A stretch of DNA of 37,873 nt from JAYFRE01 sp034926235 (GTDB lineage Bacteria; Pseudomonadota; Alphaproteobacteria; Rhodospirillales; Magnetospirillaceae), in the NCBI GenBank assembly GCA_034926235.1, contig JAYFRE010000152.1, positions 1-37,873 of the forward strand. The letters are read 5' to 3'. Of the stretch, positions 8,372 through 15,440 are shown in pieces. The translations under genes were made by a program, and so were the position numbers. The stretch's first letter is position 1, and each line of letters starts with the position of its first letter. The notes beneath the pieces were generated by a model. It was not told the origin of the DNA. It did not search any database and saw only the letters and a list, made by a program, of their open reading frames with translations.

Positions 8372-8770
8372 ATGTCGTTATATGAATGCGTGTTCATCGC
8401 GCGCCAGGACATTGCCGCCCCGCAGGTGGAAGCCCTGAGCGATGAGATGGCGAATGTCATCTCGGCCGAAGGCGGCCAGGTCACCAAGCGTGAATATTGG
8501 GGCCTGCGCAACATTGCCTATCGGATCAAGAAAAACCGCAAAGGCCATTATGTGCTTTTCAACGTCGACGCCCCCTTCGCCGCGGTGAAGGAAATGGAGC
8601 GCCAGATGTCGATCAGCGAGGATGTGCTGCGCTGCCTGACCGTCCGCGTGGACGAGCTCGAGGAAGGCCCCTCGGCGGTTATGTCGAACAAGAATCAGCG
8701 TGACGAACGTCCGCGCCGTGATGGCGGGGCTCCGCGTTCCGCACGCGGAAACGAGGGAGGCGAGGCATGA
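8372..8770 (+). CDS. rpsF: 30S ribosomal protein bS6
   Basis: A 132-residue protein that begins MSLYECVFIARQDI, the standard bS6 N-terminus. It has the core motifs YWGLRNIAYRIKKNRKGHYV and ends in the charged, disordered tail common in alphaproteobacteria (RDERPRRDGG). It binds 16S rRNA in the platform of the small subunit together with bS18. The ATG at 8372 has AAGGAG six to seven bases upstream. An upstream in-frame start at 8264 would lie inside the promoter and is rejected. The gene overlaps rpsR by 4 bases (ATGA), which keeps the two binding partners translationally coupled. Confidence 0.98.
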   Translation: MSLYECVFIARQDIAAPQVEALSDEMANVISAEGGQVTKREYWGLRNIAYRIKKNRKGHYVLFNVDAPFAAVKEMERQMSISEDVLRCLTVRVDELEEGPSAVMSNKNQRDERPRRDGGAPRSARGNEGGEA

Positions 8771-9039
8771 AGCCCGAAGGCACCCAGGGCGCTCCGCGTC
8801 CGTCGTCCGGCGGCGCGCGCCGTCCGTTCTTCCGCCGCCGCAAGACCTGCCCGTTTTCGGGCGAAGGCGCGCCCAAGATCGACTACAAGGACGTCAAGCT
8901 GCTGCAGCGTTTCATCTCCGAGCGGGGCAAGATCGTCCCCAGCCGCATCACTGCGGTGTCGGCGAAGAAGCAGCGTGAGCTGGCCAAGGCGATCAAGCGG
9001 GCCCGGTTTCTGGGTCTTCTGCCCTACGTGGTCAAGTAA
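8767..9039 (+). CDS. rpsR: 30S ribosomal protein bS18
   Basis: A 90-residue protein with the bS18 core FFRRRKTCPFSGEGAPKIDY, RFISERGKIVPSRITAVSAK and ending KRARFLGLLPYVVK. It binds the platform of the 30S subunit as a heterodimer with bS6. The N-terminal 15 residues are a short Gly/Pro/Arg-rich extension. The start overlaps the rpsF stop (ATGA), and the next gene starts 54 bases later. Confidence 0.98.
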   Translation: MKPEGTQGAPRPSSGGARRPFFRRRKTCPFSGEGAPKIDYKDVKLLQRFISERGKIVPSRITAVSAKKQRELAKAIKRARFLGLLPYVVK

Positions 9040-9093
9040 AGCGGCGGGCGGTCCGGCCACTGGACCGCGTCACGCCGCCGGAGGGATGCCGGG

Positions 9094-10002
9094 ATGACGA
9101 AAGAGCTCGGCCTTTCCCTGCTGGCCGGACTTGCCAGCGGGCTTCTCTTCCTCTCGGTTCTCGCCGGGGGAGGGGTCGGGGCTCTGCTCGTCTATCTGAC
9201 TCCCTTGCCCTTGATGGTGGTGGGGCTCTGCTTCGGCTTGGCCAAGGCGGCCATCGGGGCCGCGGTGGGGGCGTTCCTGGTTGCGGGATTGTCCCTGGCG
9301 GCGGTGCCGGCCTATGCGGTGCTTGGAGCGGGGTCGGCTCTCCTGGTGGTGCAACGCGCGCTGCTATGGCGTCCGACCGCCGACGGAACCATCGAATGGT
9401 ATCCGCCGGGCCAAGTGCTGGCGTGGTTGACGGGCGTGGGACTGGCTTTGCTGGTGATCGGCATGCTGGTCCTGGATTCCGGCGATGGCGGGATCGAGGC
9501 GGTAATGCGCCATCAGGTCACGGACTTCGTCGATCGCCTGGTGATCGAGGCGAGCCCCGAGATCCGCGATGCGGTGATCGGCCTGTGGTCGTCGCTGCTG
9601 CCGGCGGTGGCCATGACCGGCTGGCTGCTGGTGGGTGTTCTGAACGGGGTTCTGGGCCAGGCTTTGGCGCAACGATCCGGCCGCGCCTTGCGTCCGACGC
9701 CCCGCTACAGAGACGCCGACCTGCCGGCATGGACGGGAGTGGCGTTGTGCCTGGCTATCGGCCTGGCGCTGCTGACGGGGACCGGCGATGCCGCCTATAT
9801 GGCGCGCAACGCCGTCATGGGGCTGATGGGGCCTTATGTCCTGGTGGGGCTGGCGGTGGTGCATCGCTTCCTCGGGGGCAGGTCGCAGGCCCGGTTGTGG
9901 CTGACGCTGTTCTATGTGGCGTTTGTGATACTGTTCGGCTGGGCCGTGATCGCGGTCGCCGGATTGGGATTGATGAGTTTCTGGACGAGGCGGCGGCGGT
10001 AG
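9094..10002 (+). CDS. DUF2232 family membrane protein
   Basis: A 302-residue integral membrane protein with about eight hydrophobic helices across its length. The first runs through LLAGLASGLLFLSVLAGGG, and the last is near LFGWAVIAVAGLGLMSF. The Gly/Ala-rich N-terminal half with YLTPLPLMVVGL is typical of DUF2232 proteins, which in alphaproteobacteria are regularly encoded between rpsR and rplI as here. No catalytic motif is visible and the function is not established. It is probably co-transcribed with the ribosomal genes. GGAGGG lies about 11 bases before the ATG. Confidence 0.85.
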   Translation: MTKELGLSLLAGLASGLLFLSVLAGGGVGALLVYLTPLPLMVVGLCFGLAKAAIGAAVGAFLVAGLSLAAVPAYAVLGAGSALLVVQRALLWRPTADGTIEWYPPGQVLAWLTGVGLALLVIGMLVLDSGDGGIEAVMRHQVTDFVDRLVIEASPEIRDAVIGLWSSLLPAVAMTGWLLVGVLNGVLGQALAQRSGRALRPTPRYRDADLPAWTGVALCLAIGLALLTGTGDAAYMARNAVMGLMGPYVLVGLAVVHRFLGGRSQARLWLTLFYVAFVILFGWAVIAVAGLGLMSFWTRRRR

Positions 10003-10032
10003 AGAAACCGCACGCGGCCAGGAGGAAAAGTG

Positions 10033-10599
10033 ATGGAAGTCATCCTGCTCGAGCGCATCGAAAAGCTCGGCCATATGGGCGATACCGTGAAGGTGAAGCC
10101 CGGTTTCGCACGCAACTATCTGCTGCCGCAGAAAAAGGCGCTGCGGGCCACGAAAGAGAATCAGGCCCGTTTCGAGGCCCAGCGCGCCCAGCTTGAGGCG
10201 ATCAATCTGAAGCGCCGCGAGGAAGCCGAGGAAATCGCCGCCCGGGTTGGCACGCTGTCGATCCTGGTGATCCGTCAGGCCGGTGAATCGGGCATGCTGT
10301 ACGGGTCGGTCTCGGGCCGCGACATCGCCGACGCGGTGAAGGAAGCCGGGCTGTCGATCGAGCGCCGCCAGGTGTCGCTCGATACCCCGATCAAGACTCT
10401 GGGCACCTATCCGGTGCGCGTCTCGCTGCATCCGGAAGTGGCGCTGACGGTGAATGTGACCGTCGCCCGCTCTCAGGAAGAAGCCGAGCGTAACGCCGCG
10501 AAGGTGGCCGAGGCCGAAGAGGTCGAGGTCGAAATCGAGGAAATCGTCGTTTCGGTGGATGTGGAAGCCGAAACCGACGGCGTCGCCGACGAAGCCTGA
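10033..10599 (+). CDS. rplI: 50S ribosomal protein bL9
   Basis: A 188-residue protein. It starts MEVILLERIEKLGHMGDTV, followed by VKPGFARNYLLPQKKAL, the conserved N-terminal RNA-binding domain of bL9. A long helix and the C-terminal domain (SGMLYGSVSGRDIADAV) follow. The C-terminal 30 residues form an acidic Glu/Val-rich tail longer than in enterobacterial bL9. It binds 23S rRNA at the base of the L1 stalk. AGGAGG lies close before the start; the GTG immediately upstream (10030) is in frame but unlikely. Two hairpins follow the stop codon. Confidence 0.98.
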   Translation: MEVILLERIEKLGHMGDTVKVKPGFARNYLLPQKKALRATKENQARFEAQRAQLEAINLKRREEAEEIAARVGTLSILVIRQAGESGMLYGSVSGRDIADAVKEAGLSIERRQVSLDTPIKTLGTYPVRVSLHPEVALTVNVTVARSQEEAERNAAKVAEAEEVEVEIEEIVVSVDVEAETDGVADEA

Positions 10600-10608
10600 G
10601 ACGGCTTT

Positions 10609-10640
10609 CCCGCTCCGGCTTGCCGCCGGGGCGGGAGTTT
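10609..10640 (+). terminator. Intrinsic terminator of the rpsF-rplI operon
   Basis: CCCGCTCCGG (10609-10618) pairs with CCGGGGCGGG (10626-10635) over 10 base pairs, one of them T-G, around a 7-base loop. A short T-rich run (GTTT) follows. It lies 10 bases after the rplI stop. Confidence 0.7.
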
Positions 10641-10672
10641 GCGCGTTTCGTCGTCCAGAATATGTCGATCTG

Positions 10673-10710
10673 GCCGCCGTTTCGGGGGATTTCAGTCCCC
10701 TGACGGCGGC
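10673..10710. terminator. Hairpin between convergent rplI and MaoC genes
   Basis: GCCGCCGT (10673-10680) pairs with ACGGCGGC (10703-10710), and an inner GGGG/CCCC stem closes the loop. It is symmetric enough to act on both strands between two convergent genes, but neither side has a good T-run. Confidence 0.45.
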
Positions 10711-10734
10711 ATTTCGCGTCTCCCGAACGGGTTT

Positions 10735-11187
10735 CTAGCGGTTCCCGTCCGTTCGCAGCGGCACCGGGCAGGATGAGCGCATCGACATCGCGACCTCGTC
10801 CTTCTGATTGATGGTCTCGGTGCTGAAATGGATCATGCCGTGCTTCTTGCCCGGCCTGGGCTGCGTCACGGCGGTGATCTCGCTGACGGCGCGCAAGGAA
10901 TCGCCGGGCCGGACCGGCACATGCCAGCGCAAGGATTCGACCTCGCGGCCGATCAGACCCCATTTGACATCGAAGCCGCTGGCGAGCAGAAGGCGCATCG
11001 TCAGCGACGCCGTCAACCAACCGCTGGCGGCGAGGCCGCGAAAGAAGGTCTTGCGGGCGGTCTCGGGGCCGAGATGGAAGGGCTGGGGGTCGTATTGCCG
11101 GGCAAAGGCGATGATGTCCTGTTCGGTGACGTCGATCGGGCCTGCCTGATAGCGTTGCCCGACCGTGAAGTCGGCGAGATACCGCAT
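10735..11187 (-). CDS. MaoC-like (R)-specific hydratase/dehydratase family protein
   Basis: A 150-residue single hot-dog-fold protein. FARQYDPQPFHLGPE corresponds to the hydratase-2 catalytic motif in which Asp and His act on an enoyl-CoA double bond (here D52 and H57). FRGLAASGWLTASLTMRLL and WHVPVRPGDSLRA are also typical of MaoC domains. The substrate is not identifiable. It may be an enoyl-CoA hydratase feeding polyhydroxyalkanoate or fatty acid metabolism, but many members have unknown roles. It lies downstream of tlyA on the same strand, separated by 109 bases, and may have its own promoter. It converges with rplI. Confidence 0.85.
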   Translation of the reverse strand: MRYLADFTVGQRYQAGPIDVTEQDIIAFARQYDPQPFHLGPETARKTFFRGLAASGWLTASLTMRLLLASGFDVKWGLIGREVESLRWHVPVRPGDSLRAVSEITAVTQPRPGKKHGMIHFSTETINQKDEVAMSMRSSCPVPLRTDGNR

Positions 11188-11296
11188 GTCTGGGTCGTTT
11201 CCGTCTATGGTCTAAGTCGTCTTTATCCGTGTATAGACAGGCGGTTTGGTAAGAATCAACCCGTCCTTGCGGTCATGGACTGAAAGGAGGGGCGGA

Positions 11297-12037
11297 TCAG
11301 GGCAGGCGGCGGGCGGCGATCAGGAACTCGATATTGCCCTCAGGCCCCTTGATCGGGCTTTCGACGATGCCTTCGACCTGCCAGCCGGGCAGGGATGAAA
11401 ACCAATCCCGGATGCGCGCGCAGACCTCGTCATGCAAGGCCGGATCACGAACCACGCCGCCCTTGCCGACGCGCCCCTTGCCGACCTCGAATTGCGGTTT
11501 GATCAGCGCCACCGCCCATGCGCCCGGCCGGGTCAGGGACAAGGCGGCGGGCAACACCAACTCAAGGCCGATGAAGCTTGCGTCGCAGACGACGATGTCG
11601 GCGGGTTCGGGGATCTGTTCCGTGGTCAGGGTGCGCGCGTTCGTGCGTTCCAAAACCACCACGGCGGGGTTCTGGCGCAGCTTCCAGGCCAATTGTCCAT
11701 GGCCGACATCGACGGCATAGACGCGCGTCGCGCCATGGGTGAGCAGCACGTCGGTGAACCCCCCGGTCGAAGCGCCGACATCAATGGCGACGAAGCCTTT
11801 GGGGTCGATGGCGAAAGCCTCGATCGCCCGGACCAGCTTCAGTCCCCCGCGCGAAACCCAGGGGTGGTCTTCGCCGCGTATGGAAAGGGCGATGTCCTCC
11901 TTGACCATCTGCCCGGCCTTGCTCAGGCGTTCCTCGCCCGAATAGACCTTGCCGGCCATGATCAGCGCTTGGGCGCGGGCGCGGCTTTCCACCAGGCCGC
12001 GGTCGATGAGCAGATGGTCTAGCCGTTTCTTGGTCAT
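11297..12037 (-). CDS. tlyA: TlyA family rRNA methyltransferase (S4 and FtsJ domains)
   Basis: A 246-residue protein. It begins MTKKRLDHLLIDRGLVESRA, an S4 RNA-binding domain (about residues 1-65). An FtsJ-like Rossmann methyltransferase domain follows, with the SAM-binding motif AIDVGASTGGFTDVLL and later VVCDASFIGLELVLP and ALIKPQFEVG. The family is known as 2'-O-methyltransferases of 16S/23S rRNA cytidines and is also annotated as hemolysin A. The ATG at 12037 is chosen because it opens the conserved S4 start; the longer open frame to 12250 runs through the divergent xseB gene. The gene is divergent from xseB, a neighbour often found next to tlyA in a dxs cluster, but here no dxs or ispA is present. 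Confidence 0.93.
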   Translation of the reverse strand: MTKKRLDHLLIDRGLVESRARAQALIMAGKVYSGEERLSKAGQMVKEDIALSIRGEDHPWVSRGGLKLVRAIEAFAIDPKGFVAIDVGASTGGFTDVLLTHGATRVYAVDVGHGQLAWKLRQNPAVVVLERTNARTLTTEQIPEPADIVVCDASFIGLELVLPAALSLTRPGAWAVALIKPQFEVGKGRVGKGGVVRDPALHDEVCARIRDWFSSLPGWQVEGIVESPIKGPEGNIEFLIAARRLP

Positions 12038-12158
12038 GATCGGCGCATCTTGGCGCGGCTCGTCCGAAAAGGCCAGCGGACCGTGCCCGCCTTGCGACGG
12101 CGGGGGAAACGCCGTAGACTCCCCCTCCTTTTCAACGATGATGAAAGAGGCCGCGTCC

Positions 12159-12404
12159 GTGACCGACATTCCCGAGGACATCGTCGCCCTGGACTTCGAG
12201 GAAGCCCTGGCCGAACTGGAGCGCATCGTCCGCCAGCTTGAGGAAGGCAAGGGAAAGTTGGACGAGGCGATCGAAGCCTATGGCCGGGGCGTTGCCTTGA
12301 AGCGCCATTGCGAAGCCAAGCTGGCCCAGGCCCAGACACGGGTCGAAAGCATCATGGTCGGGGCCGACGGAACCCTGACCAGCCGGCCCGTCGATCCGGC
12401 CTGA
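12159..12404 (+). CDS. xseB: Exodeoxyribonuclease VII small subunit
   Basis: An 81-residue acidic helical protein with the XseB core ALDFEEALAELERIVRQLEE and AYGRGVALKRHCEAKLAQAQ. It joins XseA to degrade single-stranded DNA. The GTG at 12159 has GAGG eight bases upstream and gives the usual start (TDIPEDI); in-frame ATGs at 12138 and 12141 lack a ribosome-binding site and would add 6-7 residues. In relatives xseB is usually followed by ispA and dxs. Here it stands alone and is followed by the asd leader, so the conserved group has been broken up. Confidence 0.92.
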   Translation: MTDIPEDIVALDFEEALAELERIVRQLEEGKGKLDEAIEAYGRGVALKRHCEAKLAQAQTRVESIMVGADGTLTSRPVDPA

Positions 12405-12459
12405 CGCCGCTTTCCCCCTAAACGCATGGCTTCATGGCGGAAAAGGCGGGCCTTTGTCC

Positions 12460-12488
12460 TTGCCAGGATGTAACCGCTCGGGTAAAGC
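12460..12488 (+). promoter_or_regulatory. Candidate promoter for the asd leader transcript
   Basis: TTGCCA (12460-12465) and TAAAGC (12483-12488) are 17 bases apart. The -35 matches 5 of 6 consensus bases and the -10 only 3 of 6. The predicted start near 12495 falls just before the ribosome-binding site of the leader peptide (12501-12505), which fits a short attenuator leader. Confidence 0.3.
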
Positions 12489-12513
12489 TTGCTCCCCGAC
12501 GGAGGTTTTGGCG

Positions 12514-12621
12514 ATGTCCTGCCCCAAGGCAAGTCTGTTTTCGCTGCCCGGCGCTCGTGAAAGCGCCGCCGTCGTTCTTTTGCCGACCGCGACCCCGAAA
12601 ACTAAAAAGACCCGGTTGTAG
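12514..12621 (+). CDS. Thr/Lys-rich leader peptide of the asd attenuator
   Basis: A 35-residue frame with ATG at 12514, a strong GGAGG ribosome-binding site at 12501-12505 (8-base spacing) and TAG at 12619-12621. The C-terminal residues are TATPKTKKTRL, so four Thr and three Lys codons fall in the last eleven sense codons (12586-12618). These amino acids are end products of the pathway that the next gene, asd, serves. The stop codon sits directly before the first strand of an antiterminator-like pairing. This is the arrangement of ribosome-mediated attenuation as in the trp and thr leaders. The peptide resembles no protein family I know and is probably functional only through its translation. 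A competing 91-codon frame across the same bases (12434-12709) has no such signals. Confidence 0.7.
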   Translation: MSCPKASLFSLPGARESAAVVLLPTATPKTKKTRL

Positions 12622-12684
12622 GCGGGCTGTCGGCTGTTTTCTATCAGCAGGCCCGCTGGAGCTTCCCGGCGGGCCTTTGTCGTT
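12582..12684 (+). promoter_or_regulatory. Transcription attenuator of asd (pause, antiterminator and terminator structures)
   Basis: Three mutually exclusive pairings can be drawn. Segments 1:2 pair GCCGAC (12582-12587) with GTCGGC (12629-12634) and CCCG (12594-12597) with CGGG (12623-12626); the Lys codons lie in this loop. Segments 2:3 pair GCGGGC (12622-12627) with GCCCGC (12651-12656), supported inside by GCTG (12633-12636) with CAGC (12645-12648). Segments 3:4 form the terminator, 12649-12659 with 12666-12676. Segments 2 and 4 are the identical 7-mer GGCGGGC. A ribosome stalled at the Thr/Lys codons would cover segment 1 and free segment 2 to capture segment 3, letting asd be read. Confidence 0.65.
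12649..12684 (+). terminator. Intrinsic terminator upstream of asd
   Basis: AGGCCCGCTGG (12649-12659) pairs with CCGGCGGGCCT (12666-12676) over 11 base pairs, one T-G, with a 6-base loop. A T-rich run TTTGTCGTT (12676-12684) follows. It lies 66 bases before the asd start codon and so would block asd rather than end it. Confidence 0.75.
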
Positions 12685-12741
12685 ATCGGGGCCTTTCGGC
12701 GGCGGATGAAGGCGGGCCTCGGAACAGTGGAGTAGGATGAA

Positions 12742-13761
12742 ATGGGCTATAAGGTTGCGGTGATCGGGGCGACGGGCAATGTCGGCCGTGAGATTCTTCA
12801 GACGCTCTATGAGCGCAATTTTCCCGCCGACGAGGTGATCCCCCTGGCGTCCTCGCGTTCCGCCGGGAGCGAGGTCTCCTATGGCGACGACAAACGTCTC
12901 AAGGTCCGGGATCTCGCCAATTTCGATTTCAAGGGCGTGGATATCGCCCTGTCTTCGCCGGGGGCCAAGGTTTCGGCTGAATTCTCGCCCCGCGCGGCGG
13001 CGGCGGGCGCGGTGGTGATCGACAACACCTCGCATTTCCGCATGGATCCCGACGTGCCGCTGGTGGTGCCTGAGGTGAATCCCGGCGCCATTGCCGGCTA
13101 CAAGAAAAAGGGCATCATCGCCAACCCCAACTGCTCGACCATCCAGATGCTGGTGGCTTTGAAGCCGTTGCACGATCTGGCGACCATCCGCCGCGTCGTG
13201 GTCTCGACCTATCAATCGGTTTCGGGCGCCGGCAAGGAAGCGATGGACGAGCTGTTCAACCAGACCCGCGCCATCTATGTGAACGATCCGGTCCGGCCCG
13301 AGAAGTTCACCAAGCAGATCGCCTTCAACGTCATTCCCCATATCGATGTCTTCATGGATGACGGCTCGACCAAGGAAGAGTGGAAGATGGTGGCCGAGAC
13401 CAAGAAGATTCTCGACCCCAAGATCAAGGTCAATGCGACCTGCGTGCGCGTGCCGGTGTTCGTCTCGCACGCGGAATCGGTTAATGTCGAGTTCGTTCAC
13501 GATGTCGATGAAGAATCGATCCGCAATGCCTTGAAGGCGGCTCCGGGCGTGGTCGTGATCGATCATCGCGCCGATGAGGGCTACGCCACCCCGGTCGAGG
13601 CGACCGGCGAGGACGCCGTTTATGTCAGCCGGATTCGCATGGACCCCACCATCGATAATGGGGTGTCGTTCTGGTGCGTCTCGGACAATCTGAGGAAGGG
13701 TGCAGCCTTGAACGCGGTTCAGATCGCCGAAGTCCTGGCCCGCGACTATCTCAAGAAGTAA
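12742..13761 (+). CDS. asd: Aspartate-semialdehyde dehydrogenase
   Basis: A 339-residue enzyme that reduces aspartyl phosphate to aspartate semialdehyde, the branch point to lysine, threonine, methionine and diaminopimelate. The N-terminal NAD(P)-binding motif is VIGATGNVGREILQ. The catalytic Cys131 lies in ANPNCSTIQ, and substrate-binding residues follow in STYQSVSGAGKEAMDEL; a conserved RVPVFVSHAESVNVEF stretch lies further on. Length and motifs are ordinary for the family. An AGGA box lies just before the ATG. The upstream leader peptide and terminator indicate control by Thr/Lys supply. It converges with the LysE-type exporter gene, 27 bases away. Confidence 0.98.
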   Translation: MGYKVAVIGATGNVGREILQTLYERNFPADEVIPLASSRSAGSEVSYGDDKRLKVRDLANFDFKGVDIALSSPGAKVSAEFSPRAAAAGAVVIDNTSHFRMDPDVPLVVPEVNPGAIAGYKKKGIIANPNCSTIQMLVALKPLHDLATIRRVVVSTYQSVSGAGKEAMDELFNQTRAIYVNDPVRPEKFTKQIAFNVIPHIDVFMDDGSTKEEWKMVAETKKILDPKIKVNATCVRVPVFVSHAESVNVEFVHDVDEESIRNALKAAPGVVVIDHRADEGYATPVEATGEDAVYVSRIRMDPTIDNGVSFWCVSDNLRKGAALNAVQIAEVLARDYLKK

Positions 13762-13777
13762 GCCTTATCCTTAAGGC
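13762..13777. terminator. Short hairpin between convergent asd and lysE-type genes
   Basis: GCCTTA (13762-13767) pairs with TAAGGC (13772-13777) around a TCCT loop, directly after the asd stop. There is no T-run, so its strength is doubtful. Confidence 0.3.
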
Positions 13778-13788
13778 CGGCGCGGATG

Positions 13789-14415
13789 TCAGGTAACGAT
13801 AGTGATGGCCGCGCCGGCCAGGATGACGATGCCGAACAGGGCCAGAACGGAACCGGACAGCCGGTTCAAGCGTTGTAGTCCGGCCGAGGTGAAACGGTCC
13901 CGCGCCGCGCCGGCCATCACCGCCAGGAACAGCCACCACAAGGACGAGCCGACGAACACGCCGACGACGGTCAGGCGCGGATCGCCGGGTTGCCCTTTGA
14001 CCAGGGTGCCGATGGCGGCGAACACACCCATCGCTGCCAGGATGGTGGCGGGATTGGTCAGGGTGATGAGAAAGGACGAGATGAAGTCCCGGATCAGGCC
14101 TGGACCGGTGACCGGTTCGGTTTCCTCTGGCGGCGGCTGGCGGAAAACATGCAGTCCCAGCACGATCATGAAAGCGCCGCCGACCAGCCGCAGCGCCAAG
14201 GCGTGGCTGGACAGGAATTGCGACACGACCGTCAGTCCCAGCACCGCGACCGCGCCGTAGAAGGCGTCGGCGCAGGCCGCGCCGAGCCCGGCGACGAAGG
14301 CAGCGTAGCGGCCATCGGCCAGGGCGCGGCGGATGCACAAAATTCCGACCGGCCCGACCGGAGCCGCCAAGGCGATTCCGACCAGAAGGCCGCGCAGGAA
14401 GTGGGAAAAATCCAT
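13789..14415 (-). CDS. LysE family amino-acid exporter
   Basis: A 208-residue membrane protein with about six hydrophobic helices. The N-terminal FLRGLLVGIALAAPVGPVGI carries the LysE/RhtB-type APVGP motif, and SSFLITLTNPATILAAMGVF is the second conserved region. These proteins export amino acids such as lysine, threonine or homoserine lactone; the substrate here is unknown. Placement next to asd, which makes lysine and threonine precursors, is suggestive but the two genes are on opposite strands. It lies 58 bases downstream of pdxY on the same strand and may be co-transcribed with it. Confidence 0.9.
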   Translation of the reverse strand: MDFSHFLRGLLVGIALAAPVGPVGILCIRRALADGRYAAFVAGLGAACADAFYGAVAVLGLTVVSQFLSSHALALRLVGGAFMIVLGLHVFRQPPPEETEPVTGPGLIRDFISSFLITLTNPATILAAMGVFAAIGTLVKGQPGDPRLTVVGVFVGSSLWWLFLAVMAGAARDRFTSAGLQRLNRLSGSVLALFGIVILAGAAITIVT

Positions 14416-14473
14416 CCCTACCCGCCTTGCCGCCGTGACAAGGAAATGGTGAGTGACGCCGCCATGCGCACGG

Positions 14474-15331
14474 TCAGTAAAGCCTGGTGAGCTTGACTTC
14501 AGCCGTCGGTTCGACGAATTCGTTCTGCGCCGCGATCAGCAGCAATTCGCGCGAATTCGCGGCAACGGTCCGTTCCAGGATGGCGAACAGCGCCGCCACC
14601 GTGCGCCGCAGCGCCTCGGACGGCTCGATGCCGGACAGAAGATGCCCCAGGAACAGGGAAGCGAACACATCGCCTGTGCCGTTGCGCGGCGGATCGAGAT
14701 TGAGCAGCGGGGTTTGGGCCAGCCATGCGCCGTCGGCGGAAATCAGCGCCGAGCCCAGCATGCCGTCATCGGCCGCCGGGGCGCGGACGCTGGTTACGAC
14801 GACCATTTTGGGGCCTCGGGCGCGCAAGGCGCGAGCGGCTTTCACCACCTCGTCCAAGGTCGTGACCTTGGTGCCGGCCAGGACTTCCAGCTCGAATTGG
14901 TTGGGGGTGACGATATCGGCATGAGGCAGGGCGCGGGTGGCGAAGAATTCCGGGATGCCGGGACGCACGAACAGGCCGCGCCCCTCATCGCCCATGACCG
15001 GATCGCAGCAATAAAGCACATCCGGATTTTGGGCCTTTACCCGTTCCAGGGCGTTCAGGATGACGGCTCCCGACGCGGCGTCGCCCAGATAGCCCGACAG
15101 AACGGCGTTACATTGGCCCAAGACGCCGCGCTCGGCGATTCCTTCGACCAGATCGGACAGATGTTCGGGCGGGAACACCATGCCGCGCCAGACGCCATAG
15201 CCGGTATGATTGGAAAATTGTACGCTGTTGATGGGCCAAACTTCGTGGCCAAGGCGTTGCAGCGGAAAGACCGCAGCAGAGTTCCCGACATGCCCAAAGG
15301 CGACGGACGATTGGATGGAAAGAATGTTCAT
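14474..15331 (-). CDS. pdxY: Pyridoxal kinase PdxY
   Basis: A 285-residue ribokinase-fold enzyme that phosphorylates pyridoxal in the PLP salvage pathway. It starts MNILSIQSSVAFGHVGNSAA, the usual PdxY/PdxK opening. YCCDPVMGDEGRGLFV and IVTPNQFELEVLAG line the active site, and NGTGDVFASLFLGHLL carries the catalytic Asp of the GTGD motif. I take the ATG at 15331, which gives the standard N-terminus; another ATG at 15346 would add five residues, and neither has a strong ribosome-binding site. It is divergent from the CitE-like gene with about 110 bases between the two starts. Confidence 0.95.
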   Translation of the reverse strand: MNILSIQSSVAFGHVGNSAAVFPLQRLGHEVWPINSVQFSNHTGYGVWRGMVFPPEHLSDLVEGIAERGVLGQCNAVLSGYLGDAASGAVILNALERVKAQNPDVLYCCDPVMGDEGRGLFVRPGIPEFFATRALPHADIVTPNQFELEVLAGTKVTTLDEVVKAARALRARGPKMVVVTSVRAPAADDGMLGSALISADGAWLAQTPLLNLDPPRNGTGDVFASLFLGHLLSGIEPSEALRRTVAALFAILERTVAANSRELLLIAAQNEFVEPTAEVKLTRLY

Positions 15332-15440
15332 CGGATCTAGGCTCATGCAAAAGTTTGCGTTGCCGGTTGTTCCTGGAAACGCCAATTCTATTGTCAATAC
15401 CGCCGGTTAAGGGTTGGACGGCTCTGCGGGAGACCATAGC

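Noticed and set aside
12461..12528. Pairing CCTTG-CAGGA with TCCTG-CAAGG around the asd leader start
   Set aside because: It would start upstream of the predicted transcript start and sequester the leader ribosome-binding region without a clear role. It has an uneven internal loop, so it is probably incidental.
12405..12690. Considered as 6S RNA, SRP RNA or a lysine or SAM riboswitch
   Set aside because: None of the conserved sequence motifs of these RNAs could be found, and the leader peptide with alternative hairpins explains the structure better.
12434..12709. A 91-codon plus-strand frame across the xseB-asd gap
   Set aside because: No ribosome-binding site, Cys/Pro/Arg-rich composition and no family. 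It overlaps the better supported leader peptide in another frame.
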